DNA of 64,000 nt from Ovis canadensis (lineage: Eukaryota > Chordata > Mammalia > Artiodactyla > Bovidae). Made by a program: the position numbers and the translations under genes. Location: the NCBI RefSeq assembly GCF_042477335.2, contig NC_091255.1:24406501-24470500 (forward strand), read 5' to 3'. Shown here in pieces: positions 33,041 to 43,390 of this stretch (position 1 is its first letter; each line of letters begins with the position of its first letter). The notes beneath the pieces are model-generated. The model searched no databases and had not been told where the DNA came from. It worked only from the letters and a program-made list of their open reading frames with translations.

Positions 33041-34227
33041 TCAGTTCTAACCTGATTCTAACCTGGATACATGACTAGAGCTAGTCAGTTGCTGAGCACT
33101 TATTCTGTGCCAGGGGGTGTTGAAAGCACCTCCCAGTGACGTGGTGAGGGAAGTGCTCTTACTCCTCGGATTGTGCACAGGAGATTAAAGGAACTGCCAA
33201 AGTCTCCAGCCTGATGGTCCATTCACTCCCCAATTCTGCCTCTCCAGGCAGTACATGGAAAGCTGTTAGGAGGGAGCAGAGGGGCAGTTTCACCTTCTCC
33301 TTCCCCCAGCCTTTATTTCTCTGGATAACTGGATATTTCCATGGCTATTTGGCTTCGAGTCTGGAGGGCAGGGCTTCTGGGTATAAAAGGGAGGGGAGCA
33401 GGGTAGGGCTTTCAGAGGGGAGAGGCACCCAGTGAAGCCAAGCATGATGGTCCCCAGGAATCTTTGGCACCACGGTTCCATCCCTCACTCTGCATCACTC
33501 TGCTGACAGTCCCCATCAGAGGCAATGTTTCCTTCCCACATCCTGCTCTCTGCCTGGCCTGCTAATTATCTGGTATGCTAATGAGCCCAGAGGATTAACA
33601 CGAAACATGGGTAATGATGATTTCACTTGATAGATTTAAAGCTACCTTCCTGGGAAAATGTAATTCAGCCTGTTTGCTGGAAGAGCATCTCCCTGAGGTC
33701 TCAACAGTGGAGGACCAGACACCTGACCACAGTGTGGACTTCATGCAACCTACTGTTTCGTCATTCACTCACTCATTCATTTTGCACTCCCCAAGGGCCT
33801 ACTTGGTACCAGGATGGAAAAAGCACATCTCCTGATCTCAGTGAAATCTCATATTTTCAGAGGGATGCACATATGTAAACAAACTTTACATTAGAACTGT
33901 GATGACAGAATTGTCTATGTTGTGTGTTTGAGGGGAGGGCAGTACAGAGGATGGAATGATTATTCCATCTGGGGGGAGTGAAATGGCTTTATGAGGAAGG
34001 TAGCCTTTTAGTGAGGCCTTCAAGAGGAGTGGAATTTTGACAAGTGAAAGGGGCAGGTGGGTACATATCTTGGCAATGGTGCAAGTAGAATTACCTGTAA
34101 ATTATATGCTTGGGTAGAAACAAGAACAGGAGATGCTTCAGAGTTGGTCCTGGGCTGACTGTGAGGGACCCTAAGTGTTATAGGCACTGGGGAACTTTTG
34201 AGGGCTCTGAGTGACATAATCCTATTG
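33041..34227. other. Intronic, mostly unique
   Basis: A possible MIR remnant at 33,085-33,200 ('gagcacttattctgtgccaggggg'). The TATA-like box near 33,380 has no supporting promoter context. Confidence 0.4.
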
Positions 34228-34297
34228 TATTGGTTTGGCTAAAAAGTTCTTAACATCTTACAGAAAAATGCAAATGAACTTTCTGACCAACCCAATA
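34228..34297. mobile_element. Mariner-derived MITE, about 70 bp
   Basis: Near-perfect inverted repeat: 'attggtttggctaaaaagttc' on the left and its diverged complement 'gaactttctgaccaacccaa' on the right, both ends next to TA (34,228-34,229 and 34,296-34,297), as Tc1/mariner insertions require. Confidence 0.85.
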
Positions 34298-34581
34298 CTT
34301 TTTTTTTTTTTTTTTAGAATCATGTTTAGGAACATCCTGGTTGATGATGGTTTAGCTAAGAAAGAGGTTGCAAGGGTATGCTTTTTGTTTGATAGTTTTG
34401 TTATTACTACTGTTTAAAAAAATAAGAGGTGTTTTTTTTTTCCATTATTGGATTCTTGCCTATTAATCTTATCTTTGTGGACCTCAAGTCTTTTGGTGTG
34501 AATTTACTGACTGTAAGTGTAAACAATACTTCAGGCAGTGAAACACTTGAACTAATCAAGGCATTAAGGGAAGATTTAATT
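34298..34581. other. T-run and unique sequence
   Basis: A 19-20 T run at 34,299-34,316 directly follows the MITE. Otherwise unique. Confidence 0.4.
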
Positions 34582-34745
34582 CTGTGTTTCTCAATCTTGA
34601 CTGCACAGTGAAGTTACGAGGGAAGCTTTAAAAAATACTGATGACTACGTCCCACCCCAGAGATGTCTGGGTTAAAGCCTGGGCGTCAGAATTTTCCAAA
34701 GCTCACCAGATTAATTCTAAATCTCAGCCAAGGTTCAAAGCTACT
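34582..34745 (+). mobile_element. hAT-Charlie-type MITE (MER family)
   Basis: 'tgtttctcaatcttgactgcacag', 'ctacgtcccaccccagagatgtctgggtt', 'gggcgtcagaattttccaaagctcaccag' and 'cagccaaggttc' follow a common non-autonomous hAT element. The exact family is unsure. Confidence 0.6.
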
Positions 34746-35109
34746 AGCAAGAGAACTGGCAGTATGGAGAACTGGGAGCAAAATCCAATGCTGGGTCTTC
34801 TCCCACAGAGATGCTAGTAGCCCTTGCCCTGGTCCTGATCCACTTTCTGTCTGTAGCTTTATTTCCTATGCCTGCTGTGTTCCCCCTGCTTTCGCGTTCC
34901 AATTACCAGTGGACAGGCCTGTATGTTACGGCTTGGACCCAGAAGACAGTTCTTGTCTTAGGCCAGCCAGGGCATAGCTGGCTGGGGCTTTGCTGACCAG
35001 AAATTGAAGTTGTGAGCTTCTGCTCTTGGAATTATTAATCAAGGACTTTCCAACTCCTTTATTTTGGGCAAAGTATCCCATTTGGCTTCTGAGTCCTGAT
35101 AAGCCTATT
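34746..35109. other. Intronic, no feature seen
   Basis: Unique sequence. Confidence 0.4.
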
Positions 35110-35648
35110 TGTTGTTATTATTCAGCAGTCCGGTCGTGTCTGACTCTTCATGACCCCATAGATTGCAGCACACCAGGCTTCCCTGTCCCTCACCGTCTCC
35201 CAGAGTTTGTCCAAGTTCCTGTCCGTTGAATTAGTGATGCCATCCAACCATCTCATCCTCGGTCGTCTCTTCTGCTTCTGCTCCCATCTTCAGTCTTTCC
35301 CAGCATCAGGGTCTTTTCCAATGAGTCAGTTCTTTGCATCAGGTGGCCAAAGTATTGGAGTTTCAGCTTCTGCATCAGTCCTTCCAATGAATACCCAGGA
35401 CTGATCTCCTTTAGAATGGACTGGTTGGATCTCCTAGCAGTCCAAGGGACTCTCAAGAATCTTCTCCAACACCACAGTTCAAAAGCATCAATTCTTTGGT
35501 GCTCAGCTTCATGGCCACTGGAAAAACCATAGCCTTGACTAGATGGACCTTTTTTGGCAAAGTAATGTCTCTGCTTTTGAATATGCTATCTAGGTTGGTC
35601 ATAATTTTCCTTCCAAGGAGTAAGCACTTACTATGGTTCATGCTTTGA
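35110..35648 (-). mobile_element. BovB (RTE) 3' fragment, about 540 bp
   Basis: The complement encodes the C-terminal part of BovB reverse transcriptase over two open stretches (about 35,710-35,453 and 35,456-35,253) separated by a frame change. The + strand shows the usual 'gtgatgccatccaaccatctcatcctc' and 'gactgatctcctttagaatgg' blocks. Confidence 0.92.
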
Positions 35649-36050
35649 CCTATATTACCTGTCTTTGGGGACAGCACAGCTGTCTCACTTGCCCCCAGGG
35701 ACCTGGTCAAGGTGTCCAGTTCTGGTAAGAAGGTGATGTGACCCCTTTTGGGACCTCAAGAAGTTCACCCAGGCCATTGACACTTACGGACAGATGTTGT
35801 ACCTGGGAGTCAAAGTGGGCAGTCACAAGTAGGAACTGACCACTTACAAAATTCCAAATGCAAATAGATCATTGTTTATGACTCCCAAACCAGGGGTGCC
35901 AACTCCAACTTCATCCTAGGAAGCTCAGGTCATTTCAGGCTTCAGGAAGTCCTTTTAGTAGAGCCTGAGTTGCTCCTGACTGTCTGCTGGAAGAGATACA
36001 GGCTTAGCCATCCTTCAGTTGCCTTGGCCTTGGCCGGACTGAATCTCCCC
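35649..36050. other. Intronic, no feature seen
   Basis: Unique sequence. Confidence 0.35.
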
Positions 36051-36054
36051 ATCA

Positions 36055-36137
36055 CAGACAAGGAGCATTGGCTTCAGAATCAGAGGGTTAGTACCTTGAA
36101 GCCAACTCAGCATTCATCAGCTTTGTGACTTGGTAAA
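36055..36137 (+). mobile_element. MIR SINE fragment, cut by the L1
   Basis: 'gcattggcttcagaatcagagggttagtacc' and 'atcagctttgtgacttgg' are MIR; the chimeric L1 landed just downstream. Confidence 0.6.
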
Positions 36138-36159
36138 TACCTGTAAGAGTCAGTTTTTT

Positions 36160-38062
36160 GTTTGTTTGTTTGTTTTTTACTTTTTATTTCATATTAGGGT
36201 AGAGCTGATGAACAATGTTATGGGTTTCAGGCAAAGGGACTCAGTCATATATATACGTGCATCCATTCTCCCCCAACTCCCCTCGCATCCAGGCTGCCAC
36301 ATAACATTGAGCAGAGTCCACATGCTATACAGCAGGCCCTTGTTGGTTATCCATTTTATTGATATTTATGTTCCTATTGCCATTTTCTTAATTGTTTGGG
36401 GTTTGATTTTGTAGATGTTTTTCTTCACTTCTTCACATTTCTTACTATATAAGTCCCTTTAATATTTGTTGTAAAGCTGGTTTGGTGGTACTGAGTTCTC
36501 TTAACTTTTGCTTGTCTGAAAAGCTTTTGATTTCTCCATCAATTTTGAATGAGATCCTTGCCAAGTAGAGTAATCTTGGTTGTAGATTTCTCCCTTTCAG
36601 TACTTTAACTATATCCTGCCATTCCCTTCTGGCCTACAGAATTTCTGCTGAAAGATCAGCTATTAAACGTATGGGGTTTCCCTTGTATGTTACTTGTTGC
36701 TTTTCCCTTGCTGCTTTTAATATTCTTTCTTTGTGTTTAATCTGTGTTAGTTTGATTAGTATGTGTCTTGGCATGTTTCCCCTTGGGTTTATTCTGTATG
36801 GGACTCTTTGTACCTCTTGGACTTGATTGACTATTTCCTTTTCCATGTTGGGGAAATTTTCAACAATAACCTCTTCTAAAATTTTCTCATACCCTTTCTT
36901 TTTCTCTTCTTCCTCTGGGACCCCTATAATTCGAATGTTGGTGCGTTTGATATTGTCCCGGAGGTCTCTGAGATCATCTCCAGTTCTTTTCATTCTTTTC
37001 ACTTTATTCTGCTCTTCAGAAGTTATTTCCACCGTTTTATCTTCCAGCTCACTGATTCATTCTTCTGCTTCAGATACTCTGCTATTGATTCCTTCCAGAG
37101 TATTTTTTTATTTCAGTAACTGTGTTATTTGTTTCTGTATGTTTATTCTTTAATTCTTCTAGGTCGTTGTTAACTGATTCTTGCATTTTCTCCATTCTGT
37201 TTTCAAGGTTTTTGATCATCTTTACTATCATAGTTCTGAATTCTTTTTTAGGTCCTTTGTCTATTTCCTCTTCATTTATTTGGACTTCTGTATTTCTAGT
37301 TTGTTCCTTCATTTGTACAATAATATATACATATTTTTAACTTACAGTGTTTGAGGTCTCCTTTTCCCAGGGTTCACGGTTGAATTCTTTCTTCCTTTTG
37401 GCTTCTGGCCCCTAAGGTCGGTGCAGCGGTTTGTGTAAGCTTCATATAGGGTGAGATTTATGCTGAGTGTTTTTTTTGTTTGTTTTTCCTCTGGTGAGCA
37501 AAGCTGAGTGAGGTGATAATCCTGTCTGTTGATGATTGGGTTTGTGTGTTTGTTTTGTTTGTTGTTTGGATGAAGTGTCCTACACAGGGTGCTACTGGTG
37601 GTTGGGTGATGCTGGGTCTTGCATTTAAGTGGTTTTCTTTGTGTGAGTTCTCTCTATCTGATACTCCCTAGGGTTAGTTCTCTGGGAGTCTAGGGTCTTG
37701 GAGTCAGTGCTCCCACTCCAAAGGCTCGGGGCTTGATCTCTTGGTTCCGGACACTCTTGAGTGACTTCTCAAACCTGGATGAAACCATTTGGACTAAGTT
37801 TGTTTTACATTGCAGTGGGTCAGTTTCTCCAACCTGATGTTCTTGGAACACTTCTTCATAGTAGGAAGTCAGGCTCTAGAAGTCATTTCATCTTGCTACC
37901 ATGTCTGCCACCGGCCTGGGCCCCGTCTGCTGCACCTTTATGCTCCTGCTCACCCTGTGCAGCCTGTCTATCATAAACATAGCAGCGTGTACATGTCCAT
38001 CCCAAACTCCCTAACTGTTCCTTCCCTTCAGCCACTATAAGTTTATTTTCTGAGTCTGTGAG
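36160..38062 (-). mobile_element. Chimeric L1: ORF1 kept, ORF2 missing, 3' UTR split
   Basis: Bounded by a perfect 22-bp target-site duplication (TACCTGTAAGAGTCAG plus six T) at 36,138-36,159 and 38,063-38,084. Reading the - strand from 38,062 down: the first half of an L1 3' UTR (about 38,062-37,965), an L1 5'-UTR-like stretch (37,960-37,320), ORF1 (37,312-36,445), a spacer and roughly the first dozen codons of ORF2 (about 36,420-36,373), then the second half of the 3' UTR (36,372-36,185) and an (AAAC)n-rich tail. Aligning with the plain L1 3' UTR at 40,272-40,556 shows the two halves are contiguous there (split near 40,435). ORF2, with endonuclease and reverse transcriptase, is absent, so it must have moved with borrowed machinery. 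Confidence 0.8.
36445..37312 (-). pseudogene. L1 ORF1 (RNA-binding chaperone), broken
   Basis: Encodes an L1 ORF1 protein, which trimerises through a coiled coil and coats L1 RNA. The N-terminal part (37,312-37,082) is rich in E, K and N in a coiled-coil pattern. The C-terminal part (37,032 onward) has the family's RRM region (RIIGVPE) and C-terminal domain (PRHILIK, KERILKAAREK). Breaks: a frameshift near 37,110, a TGA at 37,057-37,059 (from CGA by a C-to-T change), and a TAG at 36,634-36,636 replacing CAG. After that TAG the frame is open for about 60 more codons to the natural stop at 36,445-36,447. With few breaks it is probably younger than the other L1 pieces here. Confidence 0.85.
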
Positions 38063-38094
38063 TACCTGTAAGAGTCAGTTTTTTATCTCAGAGT

Positions 38095-38288
38095 TTCTCA
38101 GCCTTGGCACACAAAGAAGACTGGTGCTGCTTTATGTTGGAGGCTGTGCTGCTCACTGTAGGATGCTGAGCAGTATGGCTGCCCAGTAGTACCTCTCCCT
38201 TCCTGCCAAGTTTTGATTGCCAGAAATATTTCCGGACATAGCCCAGTGTCTCCTGTGGGGCAAAGCTGTCCCTGGTTGAGAACCACTA
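38095..38288 (-). mobile_element. MER5A (hAT-Charlie MITE)
   Basis: Starts 'gagtttctcagccttgg' and ends 'aaagctgtccctggttgagaaccact', the reverse of MER5A, including the 'attgccagaaatatttccggacata' core. Confidence 0.8.
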
Positions 38289-38887
38289 GTTTATCCGTAA
38301 ACTGGGATGAACACCCCTGGGTTCAAGGGTTGTCCTCAGATGTCAGCAAGTGTGGTTTGCAGGGACAGCCCTTGGCACACAGCAGGTGGCCCTTGGCAGT
38401 ACAGTGAGGCCCAGGGAGGCTGTGGGTTCTCTTGGCTGCCTCTCAATAAGAGCTTCCCCTCCTGGTGCCAGGCCTGCGAGGCTCCCCAAGCCATGTGGGC
38501 ACCAGGCTCACTGGCACCTCTGGTCCTTTGGCCTGTGGCCATGCATGTAGGTGTCGGCCTCCTGGACTTCTGTCCCACAGCCCTGAGCCACTCCCTAGGG
38601 CATGAGTGGAGGTTCTGTTGCCACCTCAACGGTGCCAGGCCACCAGGGCCCACTTTCAGCGCCCTGAGGCTTCCCAGGGAGTGGCTCCTCCTAGCAGCAT
38701 TTTCTGTAGGAGATGAGAAGGGAAATTACTCGCATTTTCTGAGCATTACCATGGGACTACTCCTTCTGTTGGGAGAAACTCTCACCTTCTCCTGCAAGGG
38801 GAAGAAAAGTAGAAAGTCACCAGGAGAAAAGCAAGATCATTTGAGACAGACCTGAATTTATATTTTCCCATTGCTGCCACTGTTTTT
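38289..38887. other. Intronic, unique, GC-rich
   Basis: The 182-codon ORF at 38,307-38,855 has no recognisable domain, low-complexity overlap with antisense frames, and no promoter or splice context; treated as chance. Confidence 0.5.
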
Positions 38888-38970
38888 TTTTTGTTTTATT
38901 TTTTATGTTACTTTTAAAGTTTTATTTGGAGGCTAATTGCTTTGCAGTGTTGCGTTCATCAGTACTGTTA
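38888..38970 (-). mobile_element. L1 3' end fragment, left part
   Basis: 'acttttaaagttttatttggaggctaattgctttgcagtgttgcg' is antisense L1 3' end. It probably continues at 39,518 beyond the BovB insert. Confidence 0.65.
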
Positions 38971-39517
38971 TTCTGCTGTTGTTTGGTTGCTTAGTCTTGT
39001 CCGACTCTTTGCAACCCCATGGACTGCAGCCCACCAGGCCTCCCTGTCCTTCAGCAACTCCTGGAGCTTGCACAAACCCATGTCCATTGAGTCGATGATG
39101 CCATCCCACCATCTCATCCTCTGTCTTCCCCTTCTCCTCTTGCCTTCAGTCTTTCCCAGCATCAGGATCTTTTCTAATGAGTCAGCTCTTTGCATCAGGT
39201 GCCCAAATTATTGGAGCTTCAGTTTTGGCATCAGACCTTCCAATGAATAGTCAGGGTTGATTTCCTTTAGGATTGACTAGTTGGATCTCCTTGCAGTCCA
39301 AGGGACTCTCGAGAGTCATCTCTAACACCACAGTTCAAATGCATCAATTCTTTGGCACTTGGCCTTCTTTATGGTCCAACTCTTACATCTATACATGCCT
39401 ACTAGAAAAACCATAGCTTTGACTATACAGACCTTAGTCAGCAAAGTAATGCCTCTGCTTTTTAATACACTGTCTAGGTTTGTCATAGCTTTGCTTCCAA
39501 GGAGCAAGCTTGTGTTA
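38971..39517 (-). mobile_element. BovB (RTE) 3' fragment, about 550 bp
   Basis: The complement carries the C-terminal BovB ORF in two pieces (39,507-39,322 and 39,195-38,968), with a frame break between. Confidence 0.93.
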
Positions 39518-39637
39518 ATATATATGTTTTTCTCTTTCTGACTTCACTCTGTATAACCTATATGGCTCTAGGTTCATCCATCTCACTAGAACTGACTCAA
39601 TTTTGTTCCTTTTTATGGCTGAGTAATAGTTTTTTTA
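39518..39637 (-). mobile_element. L1 fragment, right part
   Basis: 'cttcactctgtataacctatatggctctaggttcatccatctcactagaactgactc' and 'ttatggctgagtaatag' are antisense L1 ORF2 3' end. Confidence 0.8.
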
Positions 39638-39639
39638 GA

Positions 39640-39825
39640 TTTTTTTTAATATGGACCATTTTTAAAGTCTTTATTGAATTTGTTACAATATTTCCTCTGT
39701 TTTATGTCTTGGTTATTTTTAGCCTCACAGCATGTGGGATCTTCGCTCCTGATCAGGGATCTAACCCACACCCCCTGCATTGGAAGGTGAAATCTTAACC
39801 ACTGGACCATCAGGGAAGTCCCTCC
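39640..39825 (-). mobile_element. CHR-type SINE, variant body
   Basis: Same subtype as at 23,556: 'aaagtctttattgaatttgttacaatatttcctctg' to 'taaccactggaccatcagggaagtccc'. Confidence 0.9.
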
Positions 39826-39876
39826 CATTGCTGAAATGGGGAAATATATATCTGTATTGGTATCTATACCTATACA

Positions 39877-40082
39877 TGGGCTTCCCTGGTGGAGCAGACT
39901 AAAGAATCCCCCTGCAAGGCAGGAGACCTGGGTTTGATCCCTGCGTCAGGAAGATCCATTGCAGAATGAAATGGCAACCCACTCCAGTATTCTTGCCTAG
40001 AGAATTCCATGGACAGAGGAGCCTGGCAGGCTACAATCCATGGGGTTGCAAAGAGTTGGACACAACTGAGCAACTAAGCACG
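39877..40082 (+). mobile_element. Bov-tA SINE
   Basis: 'gggcttccctggtggagcagactaaag' to 'gacacaactgagcaactaagcacgc', followed by a short CA run. Confidence 0.94.
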
Positions 40083-40271
40083 CACACACACACCTATATA
40101 CCTCACATGTGTGTTTATATTGCATGTATCATATGATACATATCTCATATATTGCATCTCATATGATATATATGATTAGAGTTAGCATGAACATTTAATT
40201 AAATCAGCTAATGGATGCCCAGCCCAGGGGCTGACCTGTAATAAGTAGTAACTATTTGGTGGTTCTCTTCT

Positions 40272-40556
40272 ACCTTTTTATTTTTTTAAATTTACTTATT
40301 AAAGTATGGTTAATTTACAATTTTGTGTTAGTTTCAGGTGTATAGCGGCAGGCTCTTTTCCATTATAGGTTATTACAAGGTATCAAATGTAGTTCCATGC
40401 GCTATGCAGTAAATCTTTGTTGTTTGTGTACTTTATATACAGTGGTGTGTGTCTATTAATTCCATACTCCTAATTTACCCCCCCCCCCTTTCCCCTTTGG
40501 TAACAATAAGTTTGTTTTCTATGTCTGTGCATCTGTTTTATAAATAAGTTAATTTG
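40272..40556 (-). mobile_element. L1 3' UTR fragment
   Basis: 'aaagtatggttaatttacaattttgtgttagtttcagg' to 'caataagtttgttttctatgtctgtgc', with an 11-base C-run at 40,480. It gives the uninterrupted arrangement that shows how the L1 at 36,160 is split. Confidence 0.85.
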
Positions 40557-40770
40557 TATTATTCTCTTCTGTCTTTACACAATGATCTCAGTTCATTCTC
40601 CCAATAAAGGAGGGAAGCAGATATTGAACGGGAGTGGTCCCAATCAGGTCCCCAGATGGCTTAAACTGGGGGCCCAGACCTCCCTTTGGAGGAGGCTGTT
40701 TTTCTAGGGAGGCCCTGGGTTCCTGAGAGCCCTCCAGCCCAGATAAAGAGGCCAGCTAGGCACAACTTCC

Positions 40771-40903
40771 TGGAGAAGGAAATGGCAACCCACTCCAGTA
40801 TACTTGCCTAGAGAATCCCAGGGATGGGGGAGCCTGGTGGGCTACCGTCTATGGGGTCGCACAGAGTCGGACACGACTGAAGCGACTTAGCAGCAGCAGC
40901 AGC
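40771..40903 (+). mobile_element. BOV-A2 SINE monomer
   Basis: Ends 'gaagcgacttagcagcagcagcagc'. Perfect 13-bp target-site duplication AGGCACAACTTCC at 40,758-40,770 and 40,904-40,916. Confidence 0.96.
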
Positions 40904-40984
40904 AGGCACAACTTCCAGGATAGATGGGGGAAGCATAACTGCTTTCCCCGGAGCCCTCCCAGTTTATAGACAACATTTGTGTGT

Positions 40985-41130
40985 ATGCTCACCATGTGAG
41001 AACAGGGCACAATAATTGGGCAGGCGGAGTTACTCCTGCTTTGCAGATGAGGAAATTCAAGTTCAAGGAAGTTAAGGGGCTTTTTCCAAAGTTCTTCCCT
41101 GGCCAAGTCAGGGTCCCCACAGAAATCGGC
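40985..41130 (-). mobile_element. MIR SINE, weak
   Basis: 'ctgctttgcagatgaggaaattcaagttcaaggaagttaagg' is antisense MIR-like. Confidence 0.55.
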
Positions 41131-42069
41131 CAGACTCGCCATCCTGCCCATGGATTATGATCCCTCTTCCCCTGCGAAAAATAATAAGATTAATGTCCTC
41201 CTTCCTCAGAAAGCCCCAGCATTAAGCTTCTGGGGTGCAGGATAGGGTCCCTCAAATTCCAGGACAGCACCAACCATTGGCTCTAAAGTTCCCAGAACAA
41301 CCCCCTGCCAGAGAGCCAGGAGCCCTAAATTGCCCTGAGAGGAGTCGAGAAGCCAGATTCAAGGTAGCTCACACAAGGGCTGGCACTGACTCTCAGACGC
41401 TCATTTCCAGATTCTCAGACCTTCCAGGGCCTCTTCTTCACTCGTGTCTTCCTCAGCTGTGGCTCCTGCTCATCAGACCCCAAGTGGGATAAAAGGAAAG
41501 GCGTGCCGAGCTGCATACTGAAATCTCTCTCTTTCGCTCTTTTGGTTGAGCATGCTTTATCTCTCTCAGGGATCTGGGGACAGGACTCAGACTCAGAAAG
41601 ATGCCACTGGCTCCCGGTTCCTACTGACCACTGCCCATGCTGCCAAGGGCCCCCCGGCTGGCTGTGCCCCAAGGGAAAACGGGGTGTCCAGGCAGGGCTG
41701 AGTCAGAGCTGGCTGGGCCCAGGTCCTGGTGGCTGAGCCGGGGCCAGAGACCTTTAGGTGGCTATTTATAGACGCTGATGGTCAAAGGGTAGGGAGCTAT
41801 CACAGTGGGAGAAGGGCCGTAGAGCTGAGGTGGGGAGGGGTTGGTGATTTATTTAGGAAGCTGATGGCTGACTCAGAATGGATGCTTCCAAGTGGTCCCT
41901 CCGTGAATTCTCTCCCTCACATCTCCATTATTCAGCACTGGCGTGTGGCCTTGTCCCAGTCCCAGCTGTTGCACATCACTGCTTGGCTCAGCGGTGGTCC
42001 CCGTTGCTTCTTTCCCTTTGCCTGTGTTTCCAGTTTCCATGCTCAATGCTGCAGGCTACATACCCTAAA
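41131..42069. other. Intronic, no feature seen
   Basis: Unique, fairly GC-rich. ORFs at 41,729-42,217 and nearby have no family match and no context. Confidence 0.45.
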
Positions 42070-42385
42070 CTCTGCTCACACGTGCAACTCACTCTTTCCT
42101 GAATACTTTCTTTCTCCACCAACTGCTAACTCAACTTTGCTCATACTGTTCATCCTTAGAATTGGTTCAAAGTCGACTCATCTTCTAGCATCTCATTCAG
42201 GGCAACTTTCCCCCTGAGGCTTTCCTGGGGTCTCCCTTCTCCCCATACTGCCCCCCACTGGACCCGTGTTCTCCCTCCGTGGAACATCTTGGCACTTTAT
42301 CCTCTCTCACGACATGCCTCAGATTGGCCTTATAATATATTGATTTATATGTTTCCCTTCCACTGAAGCCCTCTCTTCATTTCAT
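42070..42385 (+). mobile_element. L2 LINE fragment
   Basis: 'tgctcatactgttcatccttagaattggttcaaag', 'ctgaggctttcctggggtctcccttctcc' and 'ggaacatcttggcactttatcc' match the L2 3' end order. Confidence 0.55.
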
Positions 42386-43157
42386 AAAGCATTTATGAAA
42401 CATCTCGTGTCTGCCGTGGAGTTGCTTAGAGGCGCATCGTTGCACAAAATCAGTAATATAGGGCCCGGCCCTTGTGGCGCTTGCAGCCCTGATGGGGAAA
42501 CAAGCATCCTAAGGAATTCCTTATGGGGTGACAAGCACCATGAAGAGGACACTGAAGCATCCCAGAGGTCAAAGCCATCTTTCAGACAGAGACTGTGTCT
42601 TTCTTGTCTATTCCTTGCAGCATCTGGGACACAGAAGATGCTCAGGACACGTGTGTCGTCTTGGGAAGAGGCAGGTCTAGGCTCTGGTTTCTCCAGGCTC
42701 CTTTGAGCCCTTACCTTCACCACCTACTATAGTTATCCAGGATCAGAAGTGTTTGCATGTCTGTCTCCACACACCCAGGCTGAGAGCCCCTGGGAGGCAG
42801 TGGTTGAACCGAATTTATCACTGCATTGTCTTCAGAGCCTGCACAGAGGAAGGGTTTAATGGAGCCTCTCTGGATGATGTCATGGATAGCACTGATTGTC
42901 CCCAACTAATCCTACCTTGGAAAGAATGCGACAGGCTCAGGTAGAACATTCTTTCCTCACGTCTCTAATTTTGCAGTGTGTGAATGGATGAATCCCCCTT
43001 CCCCACAGACAGCCTGAAGCATGCAGAGCCACCCTTAAAATGACAAGGTGCGAGTTCCCCTGGTGGCTTTATTGTCACCCAGCTGGGTTCACCTGGCTCT
43101 TGGATGACAGAGCTTCCTGCTGCCCTGGGCCAGCTGCCTTGTTCATTGCAGCCCTCT
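42386..43157. other. Intronic, no feature seen
   Basis: Possible L2 tail at 42,585-42,655 ('agactgtgtctttcttgtctattccttgcagcatctgggacacag'). Otherwise unique. Confidence 0.4.
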
Positions 43158-43165
43158 CAGATCAT

Positions 43166-43390
43166 GGGAACACTTCCCTGGTGGCAGCAGTGGTAAAGAA
43201 CCCGCCTGCCAATGCAGGAGATGCAAGAGACGCAAGTTCGATCCCTGGGTCAGGAAGGTCCCCTTGAGGAGGGCGTGGCAACCCACTCCAGTATTCTTGC
43301 CTGAGGAATCCTGTGGACAGAGGAGCCTGACGGGCTACAGTCCATGGGGTCACAAAGAGTCCAACACAACTGACTTAGCACACACGCACA
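43166..43390 (+). mobile_element. Bov-tA SINE
   Basis: 'acacttccctggtggcagcagtggtaaag' to 'ccaacacaactgacttagcac'. 'cagatcat' on both sides is a probable duplication. Confidence 0.94.

Noticed and set aside
33375..33390. TATA-like 'tataaaag' box
   Set aside because: No GC-rich context, no downstream ORF or conserved leader; single short motif.
36827..37340. + strand ORFs of 72-108 codons
   Set aside because: These are the antisense of L1 ORF1.
38307..38855. 182-codon ORF in GC-rich intron
   Set aside because: No domain, no splice or promoter signals, strong antisense shadow ORF; judged chance.
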